From positions 4,154,001-4,218,000 of the forward strand of contig NC_015663.1 in NCBI RefSeq assembly GCF_000215745.1: 64,000 bases of DNA, given 5' to 3'. Within the stretch, counting starts at the first letter, position 1. The number at the start of each line of letters is the position of its first letter. The position numbers were made by a program, and so were the translations under genes. The notes beneath the pieces are model-generated. The model had not been told where the DNA came from. It was given only the letters and a program-made list of their open reading frames with translations, and made no database searches. The stretch is from Klebsiella aerogenes KCTC 2190 (GTDB taxonomy: Bacteria > Pseudomonadota > Gammaproteobacteria > Enterobacterales > Enterobacteriaceae). Below, piece after piece: positions 1 to 7,240 of the stretch.

Positions 1-615
1 GCGCTCAAACAGAGGTTCACTATCAGCGAACATCGCCAGCGGATCTTCCGGATTACGTTCGGCAGGCTTCGGCTCGGCGAAGGGATTAGGCGCATTATCG
101 GCCTGCGGCTTAGCCCGGCTGCTGGAGATGCTGTCGGCAATCGAGAATTCCTGCATCAGGCTATCCCAGATTTCTGATGGTACCGCGGTTGGCGCGGCTT
201 CCGCCACGGTGGGCGCTGCGGATGGCGCGGGTGTCGACGGTTTCGCTGTGACAGGCGGCTGACCGCTCGCCGCCATCCGGCTTATCGGTTGGCTATCCTG
301 CAACAGATCGCTGACTTCGATGCGATAGTCGTCAATAGCGAGGATATCGCCATCCTGGAGTTCAACCTGACGCCCCCGCTCCAGCGGGATCTCGTTGAGT
401 ACCACCCGCGTCACGTTGCCGCGATTGGTAATTTTGCACTCGCCGTCTGCCGCCACGTGAACGATGGCCTGCAGGCGAGAAATGGCGCGGTCGTCATCCG
501 GCAGCACCAGGTTATTGTCCGTGCCGCGCCCAATGGTACCGCCCGGCGCGTAAAAGTCACAGCTGCCCTGCGGGGGCTGATGACCGGCTTTGGTCGAAAT
601 AATCGTGAATCGCAT
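1..615 (-). CDS. tagH: FHA-domain T6SS protein TagH/ImpI-like, 3' end cut by window edge
   Basis: The visible 205 residues begin MRFTIISTKAG. An FHA fold covers roughly residues 5-100, with GRGTDNNLVLPDDDRAISR matching the phosphopeptide-binding GR...SR core. A Pro/Ala-rich linker follows. The reading frame is still open at base 1, so the C-terminal part is missing. FHA proteins of T6SS loci take part in threonine-phosphorylation control of assembly (PpkA/PppA/Fha in Pseudomonas); no kinase or phosphatase is visible here. It is the last gene seen in the leftward T6SS array, 119 bp after the small membrane-protein pair. It was identified by translating the minus strand from the ATG at 615. The family call is firm; the exact subfamily is inferred. 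Confidence 0.85.
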   Translation of the reverse strand, partial: MRFTIISTKAGHQPPQGSCDFYAPGGTIGRGTDNNLVLPDDDRAISRLQAIVHVAADGECKITNRGNVTRVVLNEIPLERGRQVELQDGDILAIDDYRIEVSDLLQDSQPISRMAASGQPPVTAKPSTPAPSAAPTVAEAAPTAVPSEIWDSLMQEFSIADSISSSRAKPQADNAPNPFAEPKPAERNPEDPLAMFADSEPLFER

Positions 616-645
616 AGCCTATTCCTGCTGATATGATTGGCGCAC

Positions 646-682
646 AAACGCTGCCGCTCTCGGAATAAGAACGGCGGCGTTT
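646..682 (-). other. Intercistronic hairpin upstream of the FHA gene
   Basis: Bases 646-656 and 672-682 form an 11-bp stem with one mismatch (AAACGCTGCCG against CGGCGGCGTTT). It lies between the second putative immunity gene and tagH. No T-run follows on the minus strand, so it is more likely an mRNA-processing or stability element than a terminator. Confidence 0.35.
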
Positions 683-734
683 ACGGGCGAGTTATTGAGT
701 CATTTAGAAAAAAAAGAGAAGTAAATTTAGCGAA

Positions 735-1157
735 CTAATTATCGCCCAGCAAGGCCAGAATGAACATCACCGTAAATAAAAATAACATTAACCAAGTCAG
801 GCGCTGAAAATTCTGTAGCAAGGAAATGTCATAATATTCTCTGACTAACTGACTCGCCCCAGACTTAAGCCAACCGCCCCCTTTTCTTTTTATCTTTTTC
901 TCCTTAAGAATTGCGGCCATTAATGATGCTCGAAAACCGAAACCGGGTAACCCCAGCTTTTCATATAAATAATAATCCTGGTAATCAAGAAAACCGTTCC
1001 GCCGTAATAATTCGAAAGCGCCAGCTAATTCCTGATCGTGTTTTTTATAATAATCATGATAGATAATCAACATTACAAATACTGCAACAAACAAAAATGA
1101 AGAAATGATGAGGTGATAACTAACAATAGACATTTTAGTTAACGCATAAGCGTCCAT
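735..1157 (-). CDS. Small membrane protein, putative T6SS immunity protein (copy 2)
   Basis: The product has 140 residues from the ATG at 1157, or 132 from an internal ATG at 1133. A strong N-terminal hydrophobic segment (SSFLFVAVFVMLIIY), a charged central region and a C-terminal hydrophobic segment (WLMLFLFTVMFILALL) suggest a two-span inner-membrane protein. The middle (DYQDYYLYEKLGLPGFGFR) aligns by eye with the neighbouring upstream gene (STQDYEFWQRLGFWGFSFR), so the two are tandem paralogues. Its first codons overlap the end of that gene. Position directly behind a predicted membrane-active T6SS effector, AT-rich composition and membrane topology fit an immunity role. That role is inference; no named family was recognised. 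Confidence 0.7.
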   Translation of the reverse strand: MDAYALTKMSIVSYHLIISSFLFVAVFVMLIIYHDYYKKHDQELAGAFELLRRNGFLDYQDYYLYEKLGLPGFGFRASLMAAILKEKKIKRKGGGWLKSGASQLVREYYDISLLQNFQRLTWLMLFLFTVMFILALLGDN

Positions 1158-1523
1158 ACCAGAAGCACTAAGAACTCAATAGCCATTATAGTAACGCATT
1201 TATAATAATTACGAATCCAGTCGAGTTCGAAGTTTGCGATGCAACGCTGACCTTCCCTGGCATCCAGTATTTTGGCATTACTCAATTTAACTGGCTTGCC
1301 ATTATGAATTCGTGAAACCATTGCCACGCGAAAACTAAATCCCCAGAATCCTAACCTCTGCCAAAACTCATAATCTTGAGTACTAAGCAGTCCCTCTTGC
1401 ACGAGTAATAGGCATATTGCTTCTACTTGCTTCGTATGGCGACGATAAAATAAAAAGAAAAATAATAGATGTAAAAAAAACAACTACAAGAAGCAAGTAC
1501 AATATATCAAGGTAGTATTTCAA
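1139..1523 (-). pseudogene. Paralogous putative immunity protein (copy 1), interrupted by a T8 homopolymer frameshift
   Basis: The open C-terminal part runs from 1483 (a TTG directly after an in-frame TAG) to 1139 and aligns with the next gene. Its N-terminal membrane segment lies in another frame: TTG at 1523 gives LKYYLDILYLLLVVVF (a GTG at 1541 is also in frame). The frames meet at eight T on the minus strand (A8 at 1473-1480); seven T would join them into one protein of about 127 residues, matching the 132-140 residue paralogue. The TTG lies 7 bp after the effector stop, with GGGG about 12 bases upstream, so translational coupling to the effector is plausible. The break may be a real mutation, slippage-based switching, transcriptional slippage or a sequencing error. 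Immunity function is inferred. Confidence 0.55.
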
Positions 1524-1530
1524 TGTAGTA

Positions 1531-2520
1531 TCAATCCCCACGATAAATTAATCTATTTAATGTATTGCCAATTTCGTCGCCAACGATACTACCAGCCCAA
1601 GAACCTGCTGCCGTAACTACTAATCCACATACAATAGTTCCTACACCATAAGTGGGAACACCAGCCGCTATACAAATAGGTGCTGCAAATGATGCTCCAG
1701 CCATACCGCCACCTATTCCCCCAGCAAACTCACTATATTTTTTGATTGCTACCTGACCACATTCGCTTTCTCGGCCTGCGGTGCAAGCGTGATAGACGTC
1801 ATTGCTGGTGTTCATGAATGATAGACCAAATGCCACCCAGCCCCCCATCTTCATAAAAGCGGCAGCTTTGGCTGCACTGTTCACATAAGTTGCGTAACCG
1901 GGTATTGCCCCAATGCCAACTGTGCTCCATTCATGAACGATAGATTGAGTAGACAATCCAAGTACCCTTTTCATATCGTTATAGTCATTGAATTTAAGGG
2001 ACTTTCTTACAACCTTATTAAGCAGTGGTTTTAGCTGAGTAAATAACGCATTTCGTTCAGCATAGAATTGTTGTCCAATCAAAGCACCTTGTGTCCTGAA
2101 TTGATTTTGATACGTTGCTTCAATTTTTTTCAGAATACTCTCGATTTGCCTGAAATATTTTTCGCCTGAATCGCTCGCATTGCCAACTATCGCATCCCCC
2201 CACGAAGTAATGGTAGATATTTTATCATAATTTTTATTGAGCATTTCAGCCACTGAATTATCAACTGTCGATAATGCTGTGTTTACTTTTTTCTTGGCGA
2301 CAAAAAGTGAATTCATCTGGAATGCTTGATTTAAGTTGTTTGGGTTGGCAATAATTAATATCTGGCCTGGTTTGACCCATGGGGTATCGCGATTAAGCTG
2401 CATAAAGTAACGGGCGGATTCACAATTGATATTATTGAATAATAAGCGAGCTTGAAAATCCAATGTTCCCGGCTGCTGTACAATACAGTAACCTGGTAAT
2501 AAGTTTGATTGTCCCTTCAT
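1531..2520 (-). CDS. Putative membrane-active T6SS effector carried next to hcp
   Basis: The product has 329 residues and an ATG preceded by GGGACTAAGAAA. The N-terminal 55-65 residues (LPGYCIVQQPGTLDF ... PWVKPGQILIIANP) resemble a LysM-type module, which could bind peptidoglycan or load onto Hcp. A helical, Lys-rich central region follows. The last 100 residues are hydrophobic and rich in glycine and alanine (FAGGIGGGMAGASFAAPI, then VVTAAGSWAGSIVGDEIG), like the glycine-zipper ends of pore-forming toxins such as Tse4-type effectors and some colicins. No lipase, amidase or nuclease motif was seen. It lies directly behind hcp and before two small membrane proteins, the usual effector-immunity order. 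Pore formation is inference; the family was not recognised with certainty. The gene is AT-rich compared with tssB/tssC. Confidence 0.7.
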   Translation of the reverse strand: MKGQSNLLPGYCIVQQPGTLDFQARLLFNNINCESARYFMQLNRDTPWVKPGQILIIANPNNLNQAFQMNSLFVAKKKVNTALSTVDNSVAEMLNKNYDKISTITSWGDAIVGNASDSGEKYFRQIESILKKIEATYQNQFRTQGALIGQQFYAERNALFTQLKPLLNKVVRKSLKFNDYNDMKRVLGLSTQSIVHEWSTVGIGAIPGYATYVNSAAKAAAFMKMGGWVAFGLSFMNTSNDVYHACTAGRESECGQVAIKKYSEFAGGIGGGMAGASFAAPICIAAGVPTYGVGTIVCGLVVTAAGSWAGSIVGDEIGNTLNRLIYRGD

Positions 2521-2542
2521 TTTCTTAGTCCCTGGTGAATTA

Positions 2543-2572
2543 AACCGAACCAGAGAGTCCCCCGGTTCGGTT
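2543..2572 (-). other. Hairpin between hcp and the effector gene, possible attenuator
   Basis: A perfect 9-bp stem (AACCGAACC at 2543-2551, GGTTCGGTT at 2564-2572) with a 12-base loop sits in the 64-bp hcp-effector gap. On the minus strand it is followed by only a short T tract (TTTAATTC), so it would be at most a leaky terminator. It could keep effector mRNA below hcp mRNA. Confidence 0.5.
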
Positions 2573-2584
2573 AAAGCAATATAA

Positions 2585-3067
2585 TTATGCTTCTTTATTT
2601 TCTTTGATATTCCAGCCGGCGCTGCTTTCTGCCCCTTTACCGCCAGCGGAAGTCTGCTCCCAGTACTGCTGTTTCACTTTCGCCGCCTGGAAGGCATAGG
2701 TTACGCCAACGGTGTCGCCGTTATCGGCGCCGGTGTACTGCACAGAAGTCACCAGTACATCTTCGAGGGTGATTCGCGCATATTCAACCTGCTGACCACC
2801 GGCTTTGCAGACCGAAAGTTCAACTTTGGTCAGGTGCTTGCCGCTGGAGCAGTGCTTCAGAATCGCGGTGGTGGATTTGTCGATCAGCGCATTTACGTGC
2901 AGGTCGTTGAAATTCACTTTACCCGCACCGCCACCGCCGCCCACGCTCATATTACCCGGCTGGGATGCGCCCCAGGAAAAAGAGGTAATATCAGTCCAAC
3001 CGGTGTGATTAGAATCTTTTGATTCACCGGTTACACCCTCGACCTTCAGAAACATATCAATAGCCAT
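2585..3067 (-). CDS. hcp: Hcp (TssD) tube protein of the T6SS
   Basis: The product has 160 residues. It starts MAIDMFLKVEGVTGESKD and contains GWTDITSFSWGASQPGN, typical of Hcp1-family proteins that form hexameric rings stacked into the inner tube and secreted with effectors. The C-terminal half holds the expected beta-strand pattern (VEYARITLEDVLVTSVQYTG). An unusual Gly run (VGGGGGAGK) sits near residue 45. A long untranslated region separates it from tssC and it is followed directly by the effector gene, which suggests that the effector may use the Hcp lumen or be co-expressed with Hcp. The family identity is secure. Confidence 0.95.
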   Translation of the reverse strand: MAIDMFLKVEGVTGESKDSNHTGWTDITSFSWGASQPGNMSVGGGGGAGKVNFNDLHVNALIDKSTTAILKHCSSGKHLTKVELSVCKAGGQQVEYARITLEDVLVTSVQYTGADNGDTVGVTYAFQAAKVKQQYWEQTSAGGKGAESSAGWNIKENKEA

Positions 3068-3391
3068 AATATCTACTCTTCGTTAATGAAAATTATTGCT
3101 TTCGAAAAAGCACTTATATGGCAAACAGGAAAGCATGGGGCTGAATAAAACCATCCATATTTTACCTCTGCCTCAGAGCAACAGGCTTAAGCCCATTGCT
3201 GGTCTTAACACTCATGCTGTGAAATAGCAGGAATGCAAAGTTGAAATTAATGCGGGTTATCCTGACTCCAGGTTTTATTAGGATCACCGATGATTATCTG
3301 GGAAGTTAATTTCCCAAAACCATATTTCTTTGCAGTCGGTGTAGTTCCATGGCGTGGTACCTGCCGGGAGTCGCCTCCCGGCGGCATCATA
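3068..3391 (-). other. 324-bp gap between tssC and hcp: hcp leader region, no gene seen
   Basis: No plausible ORF reads in the operon direction. The gap holds a GC-rich hairpin just after tssC (3363-3382), a perfect 10-bp palindrome GGCTTAAGCC (3184-3193) and a small stem-loop CTCTG-N3-CAGAG (3166-3178). The length would allow an hcp-specific promoter, but no convincing -35/-10 pair or sigma-54 site was found. Confidence 0.4.
3363..3382 (-). terminator. Hairpin after tssC, no U-tract
   Basis: GCCGGGAG (3363-3370) pairs with CTCCCGGC (3375-3382) around a TCGC loop, beginning 9 bp past the tssC stop. The lack of a following T-run suggests partial termination or protection of the mRNA 3' end between tssC and hcp. 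Confidence 0.4.
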
Positions 3392-4891
3392 TTACGCTTC
3401 CTTGGTTTTCAGCGACGGCAGCTTGGAAACCAGACGCAGCGACACGGTAAGCCCTTCCAACTGGTAGTGCGGACGCAGGAAGAACTTCGCGGTGTAGTAA
3501 CCCGGGTTGTCTTCGATCTCCGCTACCTGTACTTCAGCGGCCGCCAGCGGTTTGCGCGCTTTGGTCTCCTGCGACGAGTTAGCCGGATCGCCATCGACAT
3601 AGTTCATCACCCAGTCGTTCAGCCAGCGTTCCATATCATCGCGCTCGCGGAAGGAGCCGATTTTGTCGCGCACAATGCACTTCAGGTAGTGAGCAAAACG
3701 GCAGCAGGCGAACAAGTACGGCAGACGCGCAGCCAGACGGGCATTCGCCGTGGCGTCGGCATCATGATATTCCGCCGGTTTCTGCAACGACTGCGCGCCG
3801 ATAAAGGCGGCAAAGTCGGAGTTTTTGCGATGGATCAGCGGCATAAAGCCGTTTTTCGCCAGCTCCGCTTCGCGGCGATCGCTGATGGCGATCTCGGTCG
3901 GGCACTTCATGTCCACGCCGCCATCGTCGCTCGGGAAGGTGTGGCAAGGCAGATTTTCCACCGCGCCGCCGGATTCCACGCCGCGAATGGAGGTGCACCA
4001 GCCAAACTCTTTGAACGAGCGGTTAATGTTCGCCGCCATCGCATACGCCGAGTTGGCCCACGCGTAATTGTTGTGATCCGCGCCGTCGGTCTGCTCTTCA
4101 AAATCAAAACTGTCCACCGGGTTGGTTCGAATACCGTACGGCAGGCGCGACAGGAAGCGCGGCATCACCAGCCCCAGATAACGCGCGTCTTCCGACTCGC
4201 GCAGCGAACGCCAGGCGGCGTATTCGGTATTCTGGAAGATTTTGGTGAGGTCGCGCGGGTTCGCCAGCTCCTGCCAGGACTCCATCTGCATCACTTCCGG
4301 TGCGGTACCGGTAATAAACGGACAATGCGCAGCCGATCCGATTCGCGCCATTTCGCCCAGTAATTCCACATCCTGCGGACTATGGTCGAAATAGTAATCG
4401 CCGACGATGCAGCCGAATGGCTCGCCGCCAAACTGGCCGTACTCCTGCTCATAAATTTTCTTAAAGATCGGGCTCTGGTCCCAGCCCACCCCTTTGTAAC
4501 GCTTCAGAGTGCGCCCCAGCTCCTGCTTGGAGATGCTCATAAAGCGGATTTTCAGCATCTCGTCGGTTTCGCTGTTGTTGACCAGGTAGCTCAGGCCGCG
4601 CCATGCGCTTTCCAGTTTCTGGAACTCATCATGATGCAGGATCTGATTCACCTGGCGCGACAGCTGTTCATCGATACCGGCAATCAGGTTCTGGATGGTG
4701 CGATAGGTGTCGTTGGAAAACGTGACGGTGTTTTCCAGCGCCTGCTGCGCGAGGGTTTTTACCGCGCTCTCAACGGCGGAACGCGCCTGGTCGGTTTTCG
4801 GGCGAAACTCTTTGTTCAGCAGCGCGCTGAATTCATCCTGGCTAAAGGCCTGGCTGGACTGCTGCTCATGTTGTTGAGTCGGGTTGCTCAT
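3392..4891 (-). CDS. tssC: TssC (VipB), large subunit of the T6SS contractile sheath
   Basis: The product has 499 residues, a normal length for the EvpB/VipB family. Diagnostic stretches include HDEFQKLESAWRGLSYLV near residue 90, the PFGCIVGDYYFDHSP region, and FMPLIHRKNSDFAAFIGAQS. TssC forms the sheath with TssB around the Hcp tube; contraction drives the puncturing device outward. The ATG at 4891 is preceded by GAGGAG and starts 3 bp after the tssB stop, so the two subunits are translationally coupled. No frame damage was seen. Confidence 0.97.
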   Translation of the reverse strand: MSNPTQQHEQQSSQAFSQDEFSALLNKEFRPKTDQARSAVESAVKTLAQQALENTVTFSNDTYRTIQNLIAGIDEQLSRQVNQILHHDEFQKLESAWRGLSYLVNNSETDEMLKIRFMSISKQELGRTLKRYKGVGWDQSPIFKKIYEQEYGQFGGEPFGCIVGDYYFDHSPQDVELLGEMARIGSAAHCPFITGTAPEVMQMESWQELANPRDLTKIFQNTEYAAWRSLRESEDARYLGLVMPRFLSRLPYGIRTNPVDSFDFEEQTDGADHNNYAWANSAYAMAANINRSFKEFGWCTSIRGVESGGAVENLPCHTFPSDDGGVDMKCPTEIAISDRREAELAKNGFMPLIHRKNSDFAAFIGAQSLQKPAEYHDADATANARLAARLPYLFACCRFAHYLKCIVRDKIGSFRERDDMERWLNDWVMNYVDGDPANSSQETKARKPLAAAEVQVAEIEDNPGYYTAKFFLRPHYQLEGLTVSLRLVSKLPSLKTKEA

Positions 4892-4894
4892 CGA

Positions 4895-5419
4895 TTACTC
4901 CTCGCTACCTTTCGCACTGTCATCTTGTTTCGGCATCTGGCTCAACGATTTGAGCAGCGTCGGATCCTGCAAAATTTTGGCAATCAGCTCTTCCGCGCCG
5001 TTTTTGCCGTCCATGTAGGTGAGCAGATTTGAAAGCTGGGTGCGGGCTTCCAGCAGTTTGTTCAGCGGCTCCACTTTGCGGGCCACGGCATCCGGCAGGA
5101 AGTCGTCCATGCTGTCGAAGGTTAAGTCGACGTTCAGTTTGCCTTCGTTGGTCAGCGTATTGTCGACCTGGAAAGCGACGCGCGGTTTCAGCGCTTTCAT
5201 ACGTTCGTCGAAGTTATCAATATCGATGTCGAGAAACTTACGTTCATCGACCGCGGGTTGGTTGTCGACCGGTTTACCCACCAGATCCGCCATTACCCCC
5301 ATTACAAACGGAAGCTGGATTTTGCGTTCCGCACCATAAATCTCTACGTCGTACTCGATCTGTACGCGGGGCGCACGGTTGCGTGCGATAAATTTCTGCC
5401 CACTTTTACTTATTGCCAT
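4895..5419 (-). CDS. tssB: TssB (VipA), small subunit of the T6SS contractile sheath
   Basis: The product has 174 residues starting MAISKSGQKFIARNRAPRVQ, the typical TssB N-terminus. An ATG four codons upstream (5431) is less likely because the GGAGAAC Shine-Dalgarno sequence lies between the two. The signature VEIYGAERKIQLPFVMGVMAD is present, followed by the VDERKFLDIDIDNFDERM region. TssB pairs with TssC in the sheath, and its N-terminal helix is the usual contact for ClpV recycling in other systems. The gene sits between tssA and tssC with tight spacing to tssC. Confidence 0.97.
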   Translation of the reverse strand: MAISKSGQKFIARNRAPRVQIEYDVEIYGAERKIQLPFVMGVMADLVGKPVDNQPAVDERKFLDIDIDNFDERMKALKPRVAFQVDNTLTNEGKLNVDLTFDSMDDFLPDAVARKVEPLNKLLEARTQLSNLLTYMDGKNGAEELIAKILQDPTLLKSLSQMPKQDDSAKGSEE

Positions 5420-5494
5420 GATGTTCTCCATCGAAGATGCGCGGTAAAGGTTGAGCGCCAGACCTTATGCCTGTCGCCATAATGTCCGGACGCG

Positions 5495-6505
5495 TCAGTC
5501 GCGACGTCCAAAAATGTTTTCCAGTTGATGAACGCCGTCCGGCGCTAAATCGCGGATGATGTCCATAAAATCCAGCTCAATCAGCCGCTGTACCCGTTCA
5601 ATCATCAGCGGCGCAGGGTGACTCGGTTCGTGCTGGGCGAAGTACTGTTTTACTTTTTCCAGCATTTGCTGCGCCTCGGCGCGGCTGCTGATTTGCGCGC
5701 TGCGCCAGTCAACGGCTGACGGCGCATGCGCGTCGGGAATCGCTTGATGTTCACTCACGGCACTCTCCTCGCGGGACGCGTGAAAGGACGAAATATCGGT
5801 TATCTGGCAGGCGCCGGCGACGATACCGACGGTCTTCTGCAGTTGTTCCATTTCCGGCACGCCGCTTTCACCCAGACAATCGCATAATATTTCGCGGATG
5901 GTCTGCAAGCGCTGGTGAATGGCGAGGATGGCGTCAATCCCCGGCTGTCCGCCGCGGGCCAGTTCATCAATCAATCGCGAACGGCCGCCGGGATAATCCG
6001 TGCATTCGGTTTTACTGCCATCGAGCAGCGCCTGCGCATCGCGCAATAGCAGTTCATCGCCATTACTGCGTAACAGCACGGCATTGCGTAACGCGCTGGT
6101 CAGCGCTGATTTATCACTTAGCCCCGCGAGCGCATTGATACGGTAAAACGGATCAGTTTCGCCATACTCTTCCAGCAGCGGATAGATAGGCTGCCAGTAA
6201 AGCGACAGCGCCTGTTGCACCAGCAGCAGGCCATCCGCGTAACCACTCAGACCGCGGCGTTTTGTCCACGCCTGAGTCAGCGCCAGCATGACGCGCAAAT
6301 CTTTGGTGCGGCTAAGTAGCCCAGCCGCCAGCTTTTCTACCGTCGTCCAGTCAGCGGGTTCCGCCGGGATAATGGTGTCGCCGAACTGCTGCTCGGCTTT
6401 ACCCTGCATCGCTTGTTCCATTGCCTGGAAATCGGCGTCATATTCGAGGTTTTCACCGCAGGGCTGCTCCGCGCTAACCGGAGCAAGGAATTCATCAATA
6501 TTCAT
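5495..6505 (-). CDS. tssA: TssA (ImpA N-terminal domain) T6SS assembly protein
   Basis: The product has 336 residues. The N-terminal ImpA domain covers about residues 5-125 (FLAPVSAEQPCGENLEYDADF, later DLRVMLALTQAWTKRRGLSG). The C-terminal part is shorter than in the roughly 500-residue TssA proteins, placing it in the short class. TssA proteins prime or cap the growing sheath-tube and contact the baseplate. The ATG at 6505 has AGG-TAGGCC upstream and follows tagF after 11 bp. Family call strong; the mode of action for this subclass is inferred. Confidence 0.92.
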   Translation of the reverse strand: MNIDEFLAPVSAEQPCGENLEYDADFQAMEQAMQGKAEQQFGDTIIPAEPADWTTVEKLAAGLLSRTKDLRVMLALTQAWTKRRGLSGYADGLLLVQQALSLYWQPIYPLLEEYGETDPFYRINALAGLSDKSALTSALRNAVLLRSNGDELLLRDAQALLDGSKTECTDYPGGRSRLIDELARGGQPGIDAILAIHQRLQTIREILCDCLGESGVPEMEQLQKTVGIVAGACQITDISSFHASREESAVSEHQAIPDAHAPSAVDWRSAQISSRAEAQQMLEKVKQYFAQHEPSHPAPLMIERVQRLIELDFMDIIRDLAPDGVHQLENIFGRRD

Positions 6506-6516
6506 GGCCTACCTGC

Positions 6517-7224
6517 TTATTCAAACATCGGCGGATACAGACCGTGACGGCCCGGTCTCGCGCCCCCGGCGGGATCAAACAGCAGCGTGAACAGCTGGCC
6601 GGTCAAATTACCGCTATGGACGTGGGTATAGAGCGGATAACCATCGGCGCGGTTGGTCCACCAAAAACTGGTCTGACGCTGCGGATCAAAACAGTCCGCC
6701 GCCTGCTGCCAGCCAAGGGAGCTTTGCCCATCTTGCTGATAGCCAATCACGTCGAGTATTTCCGAACGCTTTTCCGCCTCTACCAGCTTTGGCGCCGGAA
6801 TGGCGAGTAGCGCCTGGTCAAGTTGTTCAGCGGAAAAGCCATTACGTACCGCATGCAGCAGCGTTCTGCCCACCTGCTGATACCACTCTCCGGCCTGAGT
6901 GAGGATTGAAGGCGACCACTCCAGCGGGTTGAAGGCCATTTGCGCGCAGATGGGATACTGGCGGCCTACCCGATCGCGTCCGGGGATCAGACACCCCATC
7001 TGTACCATCTGGCCGCTCAACATCGGCGGGACGATAAAATTCCACACCGGCGCGTTGCTGAACTGGCGTTCGCCGCTACGCTGTTGCTCCTGTTGCCAGG
7101 CCAACAGCCCCACCTGAAACCATTGCGACCACTGGCGAACCAGCATGTCCGGAAATCGACGTTGTAAAAAATCGCCGGTACTGGGGAGTTTCCCGTACCA
7201 GCTCATCGCAGGGGCGTGAGTCAT
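6517..7224 (-). CDS. tagF: TagF (ImpM/DUF2094) post-translational regulator of T6SS
   Basis: The product has 235 residues from the ATG at 7224 (GGAAAGCCGA upstream). A longer frame starting at 7320 would run into the end of tssM and is less likely. The start SWYGKLPSTGDFLQRRFP is the family hallmark, and WNFIVPPMLSGQMVQMGCLIPGRDRVGRQYP follows in pieces. TagF represses T6SS firing in Pseudomonas and Agrobacterium, acting with Fha. Its presence with an FHA protein in the same array suggests the same control here, although no PppA/PpkA genes are visible in the window. Confidence 0.92.
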   Translation of the reverse strand: MTHAPAMSWYGKLPSTGDFLQRRFPDMLVRQWSQWFQVGLLAWQQEQQRSGERQFSNAPVWNFIVPPMLSGQMVQMGCLIPGRDRVGRQYPICAQMAFNPLEWSPSILTQAGEWYQQVGRTLLHAVRNGFSAEQLDQALLAIPAPKLVEAEKRSEILDVIGYQQDGQSSLGWQQAADCFDPQRQTSFWWTNRADGYPLYTHVHSGNLTGQLFTLLFDPAGGARPGRHGLYPPMFE

Positions 7225-7240
7225 TCGGCTTTCCTTGCGG

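Noticed and set aside
3068..3391. Sigma-54 promoter before hcp
   Set aside because: No GG-N10-GC core with TGGCAC/TTGCA-like flanks was found.
3290..4363. Open frame of 357 codons on the plus strand
   Set aside because: Antisense to tssC, which is clearly conserved; no family pattern in the translation.
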